Part shown: positions 34,720 to 46,428 of the stretch, piece by piece
How positions within the stretch are numbered: the stretch's first letter is position 1
Layout: each line of letters starts with the position of its first letter
Assembly: GCA_022818135.1 (NCBI GenBank)
Contig: JAFMSR010000009.1
Coordinates: 30,722,501 to 30,786,500 of the forward strand
Direction of reading: 5' to 3'
Source of the DNA: Saxidomus purpurata
Taxonomy: Eukaryota > Mollusca > Bivalvia > Venerida > Veneridae
DNA: 64,000 bases
The notes under the pieces: model-generated
The model's database searches: none
The model's input: only the letters and a program-made list of their open reading frames with translations
What the model was told of the DNA's origin: nothing
Made by a program: the position numbers and the translations under genes

Positions 34720-35249
34720 GTATGCAACTATTGTTCTTATGAAAATATAAATGAAATAGAAAGAAATAATGACACATTAGTGAATATGCTTCGTAGTACG
34801 TAAATACACCTCACAACTGATAAGTTAACCGTTTGTCCCATATTTTGTGACCCTAGTTGTTCCCGATTTTTGGAAAATATCAATTACGTTTTCTTCTCGC
34901 TCGCTAAAGCTACGTTTGCAAGGGTAGAAGGATAGGTGGTATTCATTTAATTTTAGACATTTGCCATGGAGAATTAGATCAAATTTTCAGTCCAGGTCTG
35001 TTATACGAAAGTATCAGTATGTTTTGAAGCAATTATAAAAAGTGTTGTGTCTTACTCTGTACAAGTTATTCATTTAATGATTGTATTTTGAAGAAAGCAT
35101 GATGGTATTGCAATTATATAATATCATAAAGTTACATGCTTGAGAAATAGTATCGCAATAGGAGTTTAGCATAACAATAGTCAAATTGAACTCATTAGTC
35201 ACTTCTTACCATTGTTTTATTTATTACTTTAGTGATTTAAAAGTCTTTT
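34720..35249. other. Intron sequence without a recognised gene
   Basis: AT-rich, no repeat family or coding signal seen before the LINE-4 5' region. Confidence 0.35.
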
Positions 35250-35570
35250 ATCTATATAAAGCAGTGTATACTATGTATTGTACTCGAACAATAGGAAAAC
35301 ACTTATAGCGAGAGTGTGTAATCATCTGACATTCACTATCGAACGCTTCTATCATTTATGGTGATTATTCCGTTGATGTTAGCATGCAGATTTACGACAA
35401 AATATTGTTGTTCTTGCGACATAAACGGTTTCTTAGGAGCAGATCTGTGTTCTTTTTCCAAAATTGGGAGTGCACCAAACTACATGTATGTATGCTCTCC
35501 TGGAGGAACAGAACTTTTGATGAGTCGGATTAAAATGGAAATCATGGGAACTGATATAATAATGTACTAA

Positions 35571-35609
35571 TTAATGCTAGCAGGAGATGTTGAAATAAAC
35601 CCTGGCCCA
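35571..35609 (+). other. 2A-like ribosome-skipping motif in LINE-4
   Basis: The frame reads LMLAGDVEINPGP, an exact match to the D-V/I-E-x-N-P-G-P consensus of 2A peptides, where the ribosome releases the upstream chain at the G/P step. A TAA stands directly before it (35568-35570), so in this copy the upstream leader no longer runs into it. The ORF1 coiled-coil region continues in the same sense downstream. 2A-like sequences at the start of LINE proteins are known from several invertebrates, molluscs included. Confidence 0.85.
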
Positions 35610-35714
35610 ACAAACAATGATGATATAATAAGAGCAATTAAAGAGTCAGAAAATAAATTGTTAGATGAAATTAGACAGGTTGGATCAGATGTTTCTTAAC
35701 TTAAGACTGAAGTT

Positions 35715-36494
35715 TTGAATCTTAAACAAGATAACACAGAGGTTAAAAGGAATATTGCTGAGATCAAAAAAGACCAGGCAGCATTTAATGACAAAATGGG
35801 TAAAGTTGATCATGAGATTGACGCATTGCATGAACTAAAAAGAAATATGCAGTCGGACATCGAATACATGAGCGATAAATTTGACGACAAAGTAGATAAA
35901 ATAAACAAACTAAAAGAGGACTTAGACAGACTTGATGCGTATTCCAGAACTGACCGCATGCATGTTTTTGGCCTAGATCTTGGTCAACATGAAACTCGAG
36001 AAAAAATGAAAGAAAAAATAGTAAGTAATGTACTCAAAGTTGCAAGACCAAATAGAGACTGGACAACTGATGATATAAAACGAGTGAATGTGGCAGGAGA
36101 AGCAATGGATGATAAACCTCCCATTGTCGTTGTCCAATTTAGATTTGACGACGACAAATATGAAACTTATAGGGGCTGAGATGATCTCCGAAAGTCAGGT
36201 ATGTCCGTGAGTGACGATTTAACTTACAGACAGCGAAGTAAACTAAAAAATCTCTGCGCTCAGGGCAAGTTAGGATACTTCTATAAGGGAAAATTACAAA
36301 TGCAGTCAAATACAAATGAAGAAGACTCCAATCAAAGGCTGTTCTTATCGGGTACTAGGAAAGTACAAAGTGAAAACGAAAACTCCAACCCTGAAGATAT
36401 GATTTTCATAATGCATAATGCAAGTGCGTCTACCACAACGGTCAATTCAATAAACGATTCACATGCAAGCAATTCTATGGAGGTAAATATATAG
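35715..36494 (+). pseudogene. LINE-4 ORF1 protein (coiled coil, RRM-like, C-terminal domain)
   Basis: Two frames, 35715-36179 and 36201-36494, separated by a stop. The first is a heptad-rich coiled coil (VKRNIAEIKKDQAAFNDKMG, KINKLKEDLDRLDAYSR) followed by RMHVFGLDLG, the start of an RRM-like fold as in L1-type ORF1p. The second has SDDLTYRQRSKLKNL and GYFYKGKLQM, like the C-terminal RNA-binding domain. It would act as a trimeric RNA chaperone in an intact element. Confidence 0.7.
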
Positions 36495-36539
36495 GATGCA
36501 GGCCAAAGCCCATGCAATACCAGTACTGTTTTAAAGTTA

Positions 36540-37322
36540 GTTTGTTGGAATATAGAAGGCTTACTAAACAAATTTCAGTTTCTTGATTTGAAAGCGTATT
36601 TAAACAATTTTGATGTTTTCGGTTTACTTGAGACATGGTCTGTAGCAGATAACATTGAATATTTGTTTCCAAATTATTTCTGTGTCAAAAGAGATGCTCT
36701 TAAGAATAAAAAAAAAGGTCGAAACATGGCCGGTATTGCAGTGCATATAAAAAATAACTTATGTAAATATGTCAAATATTTAGAGTCAAATTGAAAATTT
36801 TGCATATATCTAAGATTTAATAAGTCTTTGTTAAATACAGAAATGGATATACTTTTATGTATCGCATATCTCCCACCTGAGTCATCACCATCTTACAAAT
36901 ATGAACATAATAAAGGGTAGATCTCTTTGAAGATGCACTACATGATCTAGACATTAATTTGAACGAGTACCTTATTTGTTTGTATGGTGATTTTAACGTG
37001 AGAACAGCCGTTTTACATTGAGGCGGAAAATTTACCCCCAGACCTTTTACAGTACAGCGTTGTTCTTAATGACAAATACCTACCTAGAGTATCATGTGAC
37101 AGTCAGTGCAACAAATTTGGGGAAAAGTTATTGAACTTCTGCAAGGCTTACTTATTACTCATTGCAAATGGACGTGCGTCTCCTGATAAAAACATTGGTG
37201 AATTTACCTTCGTTGGTCCGATGGGTAATAGTGTTATAGACTACTTTATCTGTCCATGGGAAATTTTACTGAATAAAAGCATTAAAATTTGCGATAAAAC
37301 AGTTGTATCCCTTCCCAGTTGA
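36540..37322 (+). pseudogene. LINE-4 endonuclease remnant
   Basis: Broken frames read VCWNIEGLLNKF, FGLLETWSVADNIEY, AGIAVHIKNN, CIAYLPPESSPSYKY and, after several stops, FTFVGPMGNSVIDYFICPW. The NIEG, LLETW and SVIDYFI motifs identify an AP-type endonuclease. At least four stop or shift events make it non-functional. Confidence 0.75.
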
Positions 37323-37654
37323 AGTATCAATGCTTCGGCTTTCTAGTAACCATTTACAACCAAATATAGCACGACCTACGCAACCAAAAGTATCATAATA
37401 TAATCTTGAAGGTCAAAATAGAATAGACTTCGTCGAGTCAGTGAGAAATAACCTTTCAAATGCTAAAACACATGAACTGATAGCCCTGATTGAATCCGGG
37501 TGTAGTGAAGTAAATGATATATTGTTAAAAATAACTGATATCCTCAAAGATAGTCTAAGCTGTTATACAGTTTCTAAAACACCACGTACATCACAACAAC
37601 CACCTTGGTTCGACAGAGACCCAAAACTTACCAAAGAACTACCGTGGAATCTCC

Positions 37655-38281
37655 ATGCTAGATATATTAGGAAAAATTTATACAAGTATTATAAACAGGC
37701 GGTTAACATTTTATGCGAATGTTTGTTTAAAAATAAATGAAGCACAGTCTGGGTTTAGAAGTAACTATTCAACAATTAACAGTGCATATATCCTGCAGGC
37801 TCTTATTTCTAAGTATCTTACAAAAAAGGGTGGAAAATTATACGTGGCATTTAGAGACTTCAAAACTGCATTTGACTCTGTTAGAAGGGGTAAGCTGTGG
37901 CAAGTTCTAAGGAATGCTGGAGTTTGTGGGAACATATACAAATCTTTACAAGGAATGTATGTTAAAGCATGTGTGCACTCAAACGGCACTACTTCCGATT
38001 TTTTCAACTGCCCGTTTGGCTTGAAACAGGGCTGCATGGCATCACCAATCGTCTTCACTTTCTTTATAAATGAGCTAGCTGAATTATTGCAGTCCAGTAA
38101 CATGAAGGGTATTCAGTTGTTCCCGGACATTACAGAAATTATTATACTAATGTTTGCAGACAACGTTGTGCTTATATCAGATACAGTAATTGGTTTACAA
38201 CGTCAACTGGATCTACTCCACGAGTCTTGTAAAAATAGTTGTTTAACAGTAAATGTTGACAAAAGTAAGGTCATGGCTTGA
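37655..38281 (+). pseudogene. LINE-4 reverse transcriptase fragment with altered FADD box
   Basis: Reads EAQSGFRSNYSTINSAY, GKLYVAFRDFKTAFDSV, CPFGLKQGCMASPIVFTFFI and LMFADNVVLISD. The catalytic box is FADN where FADD is expected, and the A-box region has FRDFKTAFD, with the usual first aspartate of F-x-D shifted or lost. The sequence enters RT abruptly near 37655, so the region between endonuclease and RT is deleted. Confidence 0.8.
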
Positions 38282-38290
38282 TGTCTATCA

Positions 38291-38994
38291 GGTAAAGTGA
38301 AATCACCTCACATGCCTTATCATATAAAAAAGGAGGTTTCCAAAGTCGATCTGAGATCCTGAAAAGATGTTATTTTAGAATAAAACGGCGAGGTTAAATG
38401 TTAAACTTAACGTTAATTTTGACAATTTTAAAGTTTATGGCCACATTTCTTTGAAAATATTGCAAAACAAAGACATTTCCCAATGTACTATATTTTTTTA
38501 ACCTTTTCCCTATCATCCTTCCATTTTATAATGTCAAAATCGTTGTTTTAATGGAGATTTTTAAGTTTGAAATACACCGTATATACGAAAAAAGGCGATG
38601 TTTTGCGCAGGATGAACCTTTTTGGGCGAAGTTCGGGAGCAGGTTATTGTAAAGTGCATCACAGATAGAGCAATGGTCGTTTTCTGAAGCTGTCATTTTA
38701 TGATACATTGCAAGCTATATTTCAAACACTTAACTTAAAAAGGAAATTTGTAATAATTTAAAAATGAAAAATTTGTTAGGGGTTTACCATAAATTTGCAT
38801 AGTGACTGGTAAAAATAAACTATAATAATGTCATTATAGTGTTCTACTCACAAACTTGTTGTATATTTGCAACAAAGTATTAAAGTCTTTGTTGAATGAA
38901 ATATTTTTTAACTCGATAAATAATTATGTGCTTACAAATTTACAAACACTAAATTTGTGATCGGTTTATACTATGTGGTGTTTGGTGTATTTTT
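38291..38994. other. Intron sequence without a recognised gene
   Basis: AT-rich; possible worn LINE 3' sequence at the start. No repeat family recognised before HINE-D. Confidence 0.35.
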
Positions 38995-39518
38995 ATGCCC
39001 CCGAAGGGTGGCATATTAAAATCGCACCGTCCGTCTGTGTGTCCCCACTTGCACATTAATTTAGTGTCCGGACTGTAACTTTGTCATGCATTGAAGGATT
39101 TTAAAATAACTTGGCACAAATGTCTAGCACATCAAGACGACGTGTTGCGTGCAAGACCCACGTCCCAAGCTCAAAGGTCAAGGTCACACTTAGAGTTTGA
39201 AGGTAATGGATTCCTCTATATATGCACACATTCGTGTCCGGACTATAACTTTGTCATGCATTAAAGGATTTTAAAATAACTTGGCACAAATGTCTAGCAC
39301 ACCAAGACGACGTGTTGTCTGCAAGAACCATGTCCCTACCTCAAAGGTCAAGGTCACACTTAGTGTTTAAAAGTAATGGAAAACTGTATGCATGGTTACT
39401 CTGTCATGCATGGAAGGATTTTAAAATTACATAGCACATTTATTGAGCACATGGAGAGGACACAGACTGTGAGGCACCTCTTTCGGGGGCATTCGTCACT
39501 TGTGAGGGACAGCTCTTG
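38995..39518 (+). repeat. HINE-D, complete non-autonomous Helentron-like element
   Basis: Starts after TTTTT with ATGCCCCCGAAGGGTGGCAT and ends TTTCGGGGGCATTCG, then TCACTTGTGA and GGACAGCTCTTG at 39518. ATGCCCCCGAA and TTCGGGGGCAT are perfect inverted partners. Two to three monomers of about 155 bp carry TCCGGACTGTAACTTTGTCA and CTCAAAGGTCAAGGTCACAC. Confidence 0.85.
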
Positions 39519-39889
39519 TTTCTTATTCAATCAAAGTATTAGGCGGCTGTAATTAAATAAATAGATTGAAGATGATTAAAATGTGCGAATAACATTTTAT
39601 ACACTTTGGCCACTGGATGGCCGATTAGTCGATAATAAACAAACATTCGATTAACAATAGAAGTTTTTCTGCTGACGTGTCAAAATAATGTTGCGCCCTA
39701 GCGGAGGTGAGAAATAAATCTGATAATTAGTGACCTCGAGTTGCCGCAGGTAATTTAGTAAGAATTCTACCAGGCGGGACCACAGGTATTCTTCGAGTTT
39801 TTGATGCTCGAGTTATCCATGTTGATTTCTAGTTGACTGACAGGAGGGGGTTCTCGAGTTATTGATGCTCGAGTGAACAAAGTTTTACT

Positions 39890-40330
39890 GTATTATGCAC
39901 AATATCTCAGTAACCACTTATGATATTGACTTGAAACTTCAATTATGTCTTTATGGGTGTCACAAAGTCAAGTCAGATAACTCTTGTATAAATTTACCGC
40001 AAATTATGGCCCTTGTTTGACTTTGAAAATTTTGTTAAAGTTTTGCATGTAAGGTACTATCATGCACATAGTTTATTATTATTATTTTTTTACTTCAGTA
40101 ACCATTTATGTTAGTTATATCAAACTTAGCAATAGTGTTCGGGGTACATTTTGTATCAAACAATTAATTTACCAAAAATTAAATATATAGTGATAGATTT
40201 TGACTTTTTTTTTATGAATCAACTTTTCTAGTTTATACATAAAAGTCAGCAGAATTTTGTTTTGCTATTATACTGATAAAAGTTTTGTTTTATTTTAGCA
40301 AGCACCCACAATAGTTGAGTGTGCTGTCTT
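39890..40330 (+). repeat. Diverged HINE-E-like fragment
   Basis: Phrases such as TATTGACTTGAAACTTCAA, TTATGGCCCTTGTTTGACTT and the final TAGTTGAGTGTGCTGTC resemble the HINE-E monomer and 3' end (AGTCGAGCGTGCTGTCA). It runs straight into HINE-A at about 40331. Confidence 0.55.
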
Positions 40331-40735
40331 ACCTACCGAATACCAAATAATTTTACCAAGACTGCTCAAACTATGACCCCCAGGCCAAAATTGACCCCGC
40401 CCGAGGGGTCACTTGATTTTGCATAGGCTTATAATTACAGGAAAACCTTTCAAAATCTTGTTCTCTGAATCCACAATTAAGGCCTAGAGATTAGATATTT
40501 GGCATGTAGAAATGCCTAGTGGACCTCTACCAAGATTGTACAAATGATGACCCCCACGTCAAAATTAATCCTTCCCAGGAGGGGAGGGGGAAGGTTTATT
40601 GATTTCACATAGGCTTATATAGCGAAAACTTAGAGAAACCACAAGGCCAGCAAGCAGAGCTTAGATATTTGGAAAGGTACTTAGCATTGCCAATGGTAGT
40701 CAGGTGAGCGATATAGGGCCATCTTGGCCCTCTTG
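40331..40735 (+). repeat. HINE-A fragment with 3' end
   Basis: Two and a half monomers ending GTCAGGTGAGCGATATAGGG, then the hairpin GGGCCATCTTGGCCC and TCTTG at 40735. The 5' end is missing. Confidence 0.75.
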
Positions 40736-40828
40736 TTTAAATATTACCTGATGTAAATGTAAAAAGTATTGAATCTGGTTTGTATGTCCAGGTAAAACTG
40801 ACTCTAAGCTTTGAGATCTTTCTTTCAG

Positions 40829-40975
40829 AATCTGGTCAGCAAAGGCAGGCAATGGTACACAGTGGCTCAGCCGGAAGCTTTGCCGGTCAGGATCGTAACT
40901 CCCAAATTGAAAGATCTGTTAGTGCTGGAATATTGAGTGTGAGCAGTGATGGAAATATGGAAGTTCTTTCAAGAA
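40829..40975 (+). CDS. Exon of the two-domain caspase gene: polar linker, part 1
   Basis: A 147 bp exon from TTCTTTCAG to TCAAGAA/GTAAAT, phase 1 in and out. It encodes a Ser/Gly/Gln-rich, low-complexity linker (GQQRQAMVHSGSAGSFAGQD, VSAGILSVSSDGNMEVLS), probably disordered. Its ends fit the exons on both sides. A polar linker before a caspase domain is common in initiator caspases; no CARD or death-effector domain is seen. Confidence 0.65.
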
Positions 40976-42098
40976 GTAAATACATAGAAGTTTCCTGATT
41001 TCTATGCAGCTTTTTTCTTTAGCCTCGCTTTAAAGAGGCACACCTAAAAATTTGGTGCACTTTGAAATGATTTGAAAACTATAAGCAATGCTTTAATAGA
41101 AAGACTCTTCCCCAAACCTTAAAGATTCGGCTAAAAAGGAGGCAAAATTAGCAAAAAAAAGACATGTAGTGCTGTTGAACCTTGATTTTATAGCTGGTTT
41201 GATTTTTTGTGTGATGGCTATATTGGTATTTTATGCACAAAGAGACATTTCTTGATATTTGTTCTTCTTGCCAAATGCAATTCTGTATTTAGTATAATTT
41301 AGGCAGTATATTTAGCCAGTTTAACCAGATTTAAGACGACACAGCCGACTGACGTCAAGAAGGTTATGACAATTGTTCTTCTGTTTTTCATAGAAGAGCT
41401 AAAAATTGATAAATCGTTCTTTTATTATTGATTCAGTATATACCAATTGTAGAACAAGTACTTGCAGTTTATATTAACTACCCCGATGAGTGCTTCCTGG
41501 GGCTCTGACAAAAACTTGCTCCAAATTAACAGATTTTGAAGTTCTCAGTAAAAAATGGACCAGGATTAACTAAAAAAATAAAACAGCAAGTATTCTTTAA
41601 ATTTACTGACTCAAAATGAATTAACATTCTGGTTTCAACTACTTCTAAAATCTAAAAACTGTGATGTCAATGTTGATGAAAGAATGAAAAAGATAAACGG
41701 TATTTTTCGAGCTTGCAGTAAGAAGCAAAAAATCGGACCGCCTTCCCAGTACTTGCCTGGTTGAAATAAATTCCTACCTAAGTTGTAGGCAAAAGACTAA
41801 ACAGTGAGCAGACACAGAATAAATGAAGAACTGAACAAGAAAAACAGTGATGCAAAGTATTACAGCGGTCCACAAACAAAACTGACATGTAAAAACTCTA
41901 GAAATTGTTGATGGTTGATGTTGAGTCATGGCCCCAAAAGAACTCGAGGAAACCAATTCTGGTTGAACAAGCAAAACCTGACACGACTACTGACTGACCT
42001 GTAGTATCAAAACTGTTATCATTTATTATGTCTTAATTTTTCATTGCCATTATCCTTAATATTAGTTTGATATGAATGAAGATATTCATCTCTATTTT
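40976..42098. other. Intron sequence without a recognised gene
   Basis: AT-rich single-copy-looking DNA. No element ends, tRNA boxes or coding frames that I can support. Confidence 0.35.
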
Positions 42099-43183
42099 TA
42101 TACCCCTGAAACGAAGTTTGGGGGGGTATATAGGAGTCCCCCGGTGGTTGGTCGGTCGGTCGGTCTATCTATAATAATTACAGAGTTATTGCCCTTTGTT
42201 ACTTTTCCTTGTCCGGAGCATTACTTGAAAACTACCGGTTGGAATTCAATGCAACTTCATACAATGGTCTAGCACTGTGAGAGGAAGTGCAGTGTACAAG
42301 AACCATAACTCTATCTTCAGTATTTACAGAGTTATTGCCCTTTGTTACTTTTCCTTGTCCGAAGCATAACTTGAAAACTTCCAGTTGGAATTCAATGCAA
42401 CTTCATACAATGGTCAAGTACATTGAGAGGAAGTGCAGTGCACAGGAACCATAACTCTTTCTTGACTCATTACAGAGTTATTGCCCTTTGTTACTTTTCC
42501 TTGTCTGGAGCATTACTTGAAAACTACCGGTTGGAATTCAATGCAACTTCATACAATGGTCTAGCCCTGTAAGAGGAATTGCAGTGTACAAGAACCATAA
42601 CTCTATCTTGAGTATTTACAGAGTTATTGCCCTTTGTTACTTTTCCTTGTCCGGAGCATAACTTGAAAACTTTCAGTTGGAATTCAATGCAACTTCATAC
42701 AATGGTCAAGTACATTGAGAGGAAGTGCAGTGCACAGGAACCATAACTCTTTCTTGACTCATTACAGAGTTATTGCCCTTTGTTACTTTTCCTTGTCCGG
42801 AGCATAACTTGAAAACTTTCGGTTGGAATTCAATGCAACTTCATACAATGGTCAAGTACATTGAGAGGAAGTGCAGTGCACAGGAACCATAACTCTTTCT
42901 TGACTCATTACAGAGTTATTGCCCTTTGTTACTTTTCCTTGTCTGGAGCATTACTTGAAAACTACCGGTTGGAATTCAATGCAACTTCATACAATGGTCT
43001 AGCACAATGAGAGAAAGTGCAGTGTACAAGAACCATAACTCTATCTTGACTATTTACAGAGTTATTGCCAAGAACAATATCTCTATTTTAGTTTTTTTTT
43101 GCAAGGTATTCTGTTACTAGGAACTTCCTCAGTTTATAAAGCAGACTTTCGGGGGTATTAATCACATTTAGTGATAGCTCTAG
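42099..43183 (+). repeat. HINE-C, complete non-autonomous Helentron-like element
   Basis: Starts TATACCCCTGAAACGAAGTT with a GGTC microsatellite, and ends TTTCGGGGGTATTA, the hairpin ATCACatttaGTGAT and AGCTCTAG at 43183. Six monomers of about 146 bp carry GAGTTATTGCCCTTTGTTAC and CAACTTCATACAATGGTC. The monomers are very similar to each other, which suggests recent homogenisation. The final CTAG matches the CTRR terminus of Helitrons. Confidence 0.88.
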
Positions 43184-43456
43184 TTCTGTCCAAGTTCTAT
43201 CGTGCATTAATAGTGTTAACAATTAATCACAGATTCAAAGAACAACAGCAAAATAGAATTATGGTATTCTGAAATGTTTTGAAATAATTAAGATCTATTT
43301 CTATATAATTTTGAAAACAGAAGACAGTATAATGCGTAACAACTGAATATATGGAACTACTTGTTTGTATGTTGTTTGTTTTGCCGTAAGAATTCTATAC
43401 TCTGTTAACATCGGATAGATTGAAAACAATCTATCCAAAACGTAAAAAAAAAATTG

Positions 43457-43545
43457 GTTTGGACGGGATTCGGACTCATTCATAAAAGTACATCTGTACA
43501 TTTACAGGTACAGATGCCTTTACCAATTACACCACAGAGACAGAC
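43457..43545 (-). other. tRNA-like sequence with an extended central hairpin
   Basis: On the minus strand, TCTGTGGTGTAATTGGTAAA reads like a tRNA start with an A box, and GAGTCCGAATCCCGTCC like a B box and T arm. Between them CATCTGTACctgtaaatGTACAGATG forms a 9 bp perfect stem, longer than an anticodon arm. This is probably a tRNA-derived SINE head or an odd tRNA pseudogene; no body or tail was found. Confidence 0.4.
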
Positions 43546-43559
43546 TACAATGATGCAAG

Positions 43560-44782
43560 AAAAAACATTAGCTAATACAATATCGTATATAATTAAAAAG
43601 GCAATCGAAGATTATTCAGTTGAATGTGGTTCGTTATTTTAATGTCCAAAGCTGTATAAGAGGGAAAAGAAATCATATTTCCATTTTTCTCGGCGAAGAT
43701 GGCGCCTGAAACATGAAACGGGCTTTTCTCTATGAAACGAACGACAACTCGATAACAAACAACAACTCTTGCATTTCCAAAAAAATAGACTGTGTCTACA
43801 GTTTTCATCTCAGAAGTACCTTGATTAAATGAAGAGAGATGCATATATTCGATCAAGTGCTTAAGTCTCCATGCATCTTTTTGTACCCCATATTAAATCT
43901 AGCGTGCTTCCACTGCGGCCTACTATTAAGAAGAAATCAAATCTGGCCTCGAAAAATTTGTTCCTTATGTCCAGAATTTCGCTGTATCTGGAGTCGTTAT
44001 ATTCAGAGTTTACTGTAAAGATAAAAAAAATTGTCTGGTTTGTCTATATTGGTTTAGTTGGATGTGATTTTTCAAACAAATATGACTGTATATAAATAGA
44101 TATATCTACCAAGGGTGTTCACACACTTTATTTTTACTATTTTGCAGATAGAATATTTTTTGCATCGATTTATTTTTATTATTTATTTTCAATTTTCTTA
44201 CAAACATGATAAGAATTTGTGTCTTCTGATCTGGTTATATTGCTAAACAAAATCATTTATATCATCAGTAGTAATATATACCTGGTAGTTTTTTGATACA
44301 CTGTAAAGCAATTAAGTTTCGCACCAATTAATGTTTGCATTTTGCCGATGTTGCACTGAGTTGCGGATATTCAAATTTGTGTTTTTAAATAAAAAACTGA
44401 AATAATAATTATAAAGTAAGGATAAATTATTTGCGTATTCTGAAGTTAAAGGAAAACTTGCCTCTGCAAATGTAGCGAAAATAAATTAAATGTTAAAATT
44501 AGTAGGTTTACTTTAGAATTTTTACTCTTTAGCTGTCAAACACTGTTTTTGAATTCATGAGCAAGCACTGTTTTATATATAATCATAAGAATCATCGTTG
44601 TTTGCTATTTTAGCGAGTTTGATGAATTTGCAAAGTGATTCATTCAACAAAAATTAGTGTCAAAACCTTGTGAAAAATAAAGTTTGTGGAAAAATACACT
44701 TACATGACTCTATCTTCGTACTGTAAAAGAATCTCTTGTTCAGGTCAGTAGTCGGCATTGACAGAATGTATTGTTATTTCAG
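43560..44782. other. Intron sequence, possible worn MITE
   Basis: No gene is supported. ACTGTAAAGCAATTAAGTTT at about 44303 resembles the CTGTAAATTGC end of the TA-flanked MITE at 29391, and a GCGAAAATAAATTAAA stretch near 44476 could be the worn partner. Weak. Confidence 0.3.
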
Positions 44783-44932
44783 TACCAGCAGATTTTGAGC
44801 CGGTTGTGTTACCAGTCACAGGTCAAGATCAGGTGATGGAAGGTGTTCCAGCGGTTCAACGTCGGGATCGTCAAACGGAGCCATTAGATGCACCACAACT
44901 GTCGACCTACAGTATGAATAGAAGACCAAGAG
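44783..44932 (+). CDS. Exon of the two-domain caspase gene: polar linker, part 2
   Basis: A 150 bp exon from TGTTATTTCAG to CCAAGAG/GTACTG, phase 1 at both ends. It encodes a Pro/Gln/Asp-rich linker (PADFEPVVLPVTGQDQVMEG, RRDRQTEPLDAPQLSTYSMN). It contains several Asp residues (PLDAPQ, RRDRQ) where a prodomain could be cut; that is inference. Confidence 0.68.
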
Positions 44933-45455
44933 GTACTGTATTATCATTGAAAACCATTGAGTTTGACAACCAAAAATGTTTGTTCATTGACACACACTAC
45001 ATACATGTATAATTATTACAATTTACCTGTATTTTACAATGGTGGTTGTACACATCCTTGACTCCATTGTTTGAAACTTCAGCCTGTTCTACATGGCAGT
45101 AAGCTGCCATAGCGCAGTTTGTAGGGTCACCACCAGTATCATGATGGAAGTGTCCTCTTAGACAAGATACATTTAATCCAAAATGCCTCTTTCAGTTTTT
45201 GAGTTTGATTCCGTCTGGAGTGAGTCTTGAGAGCAATTAACCTGAGAACTTGTTCCTTGAATTTATAAGAACTTGTTTCACAGTCAAGAAAAAATGAATA
45301 AGAAATGGAAATAGAGTAATCTTGCTTATTTTTCCCAAAAGGACCAAAACAAATTGTTTAGTTCAGAAATCTAATTTAGATGAATAAATTCTTCAGGCAT
45401 TTTGAGAAGTTTTCCCTATAAATGTGTGATTGTTTTTTTATTCTAAACTAACCAG

Positions 45456-45569
45456 GTTGGTGCATAATTTTAAACAATGAGAAATTCCACGTTGATCCTA
45501 GTCATGGTAACAACCAAGGAAGTGAAAGAAAACATATGCCACAAAGAAACGGAACAGAAAGAGATGCGG
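45456..45569 (+). CDS. Exon of the two-domain caspase gene: start of the C-terminal caspase domain
   Basis: A 114 bp exon from AACTAACCAG to GATGCGG/GTAAGC, phase 1 in and out. It encodes GWCIILNNEKFH, the first beta strand of caspase p20 ('g.aliInNe.F'), and PQRNGTERDA, the R-x-G-T-x-x-D box whose Arg lines the S1 pocket. The loop between them is of ordinary length. Identification as a true caspase is firm together with the next exon. Confidence 0.9.
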
Positions 45570-45784
45570 GTAAGCTGTATTAACATTTTGTTATCTCTAT
45601 TCAAAAGTGAACTACATGTATTGATGGTATAAGCCTTCCTTAAAAAGGTTGATTTGAAACTAAAATAACTTTGGATGAAGTGTTATTATCTCTTTGATTG
45701 TGGGTTATATGATTTGAGATGTTTAAACTTTCAATCACTTGTATCAAGCTGTATGATATTGAAGGCAGAACTGTAGAAATCAGC

Positions 45785-46240
45785 AGGTTCGTTGGACTGC
45801 TGACATCAGCATGTTACTTGGACTGCTGAGATCAGCACATTGCTTAAACTATTGACATCAGCATGGTACTTGGACTCCTGACATCAGCACATTGCTTGAA
45901 CTATTGACATCAGCATGGTACTTGGACTGCTGACAGCATGTTACTTGGACTGCTGTTAACTGGACAGCTGACATCAGCATGGTACTTTAACTGCTGACAG
46001 CATGTTACTTGGACTGCTGTTAACTGGACTCCTGACATCAGCATGGTACTTGGACTGCTGACAGCATGTTACTAGGACTGCTGTTAACTGGACAGCTGAC
46101 ATCAGCATGGTACTTGGACTGCTGTTAACTGGACTGCTGACATCAGCATGGTACTTGGACTGCTGATAACTGGACTGCTGACATCCGCATGGTACTTGGA
46201 CTGCTGTTGCTAGGACTTCTGAAATCAGCATGTTACTTGG
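45785..46240. repeat. Minisatellite built from 'GGACTGCTGACATCAGCATG'
   Basis: Irregular tandem units of 20-35 bp (GGACTGCTGACATCAGCATG, GTTACTTGGACTGCTGTTAA) fill the intron between the two p20 exons. CTGACATCAG makes each unit partly palindromic. The minus-strand open frame here is a repeat artefact. Confidence 0.85.
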
Positions 46241-46428
46241 TTTATAGGTAAACTGTCTGCCTATAAGAATAATTGAAATTTGGAACCAGCATTTAAGGCT
46301 TTAGCAGTTATTTGATACTTTAGATCTAGTAAGGTCAGATAATCAACCTTATAAAAATGTTAGATTCAAAAATTAGACACAAAAAAGTGAAAAATTCAAT
46401 AAAGTAATAAATGATTTATGTATTTCAG

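Larger units (their letters stand above)
35250..38290 (+). mobile_element. LINE-4: decayed non-LTR element with 2A-like motif, ORF1p, endonuclease and RT
   Basis: Order of parts: leader frame 35358-35570, 2A-like motif 35571-35609, coiled-coil ORF1 protein to 36494, endonuclease 36540-37322 in pieces, an apparent deletion near 37640, RT 37655-38281. There are many stops and frameshifts. No 3' tail is recognised, so the 3' end is truncated or worn. It lies in the intron between the exons at 34611 and 40829. It is APE-type; clade not assigned. Confidence 0.85.

Noticed and set aside
43593..43856. 87-residue minus-strand frame
   Set aside because: No motif, no splice support and no repeat relation; treated as chance.
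45974..46231. Minus-strand open frame rich in Val-Pro-Cys-Gln repeats
   Set aside because: It lies wholly in the GGACTGCTGACATCAGCATG minisatellite; openness comes from the repeat unit.
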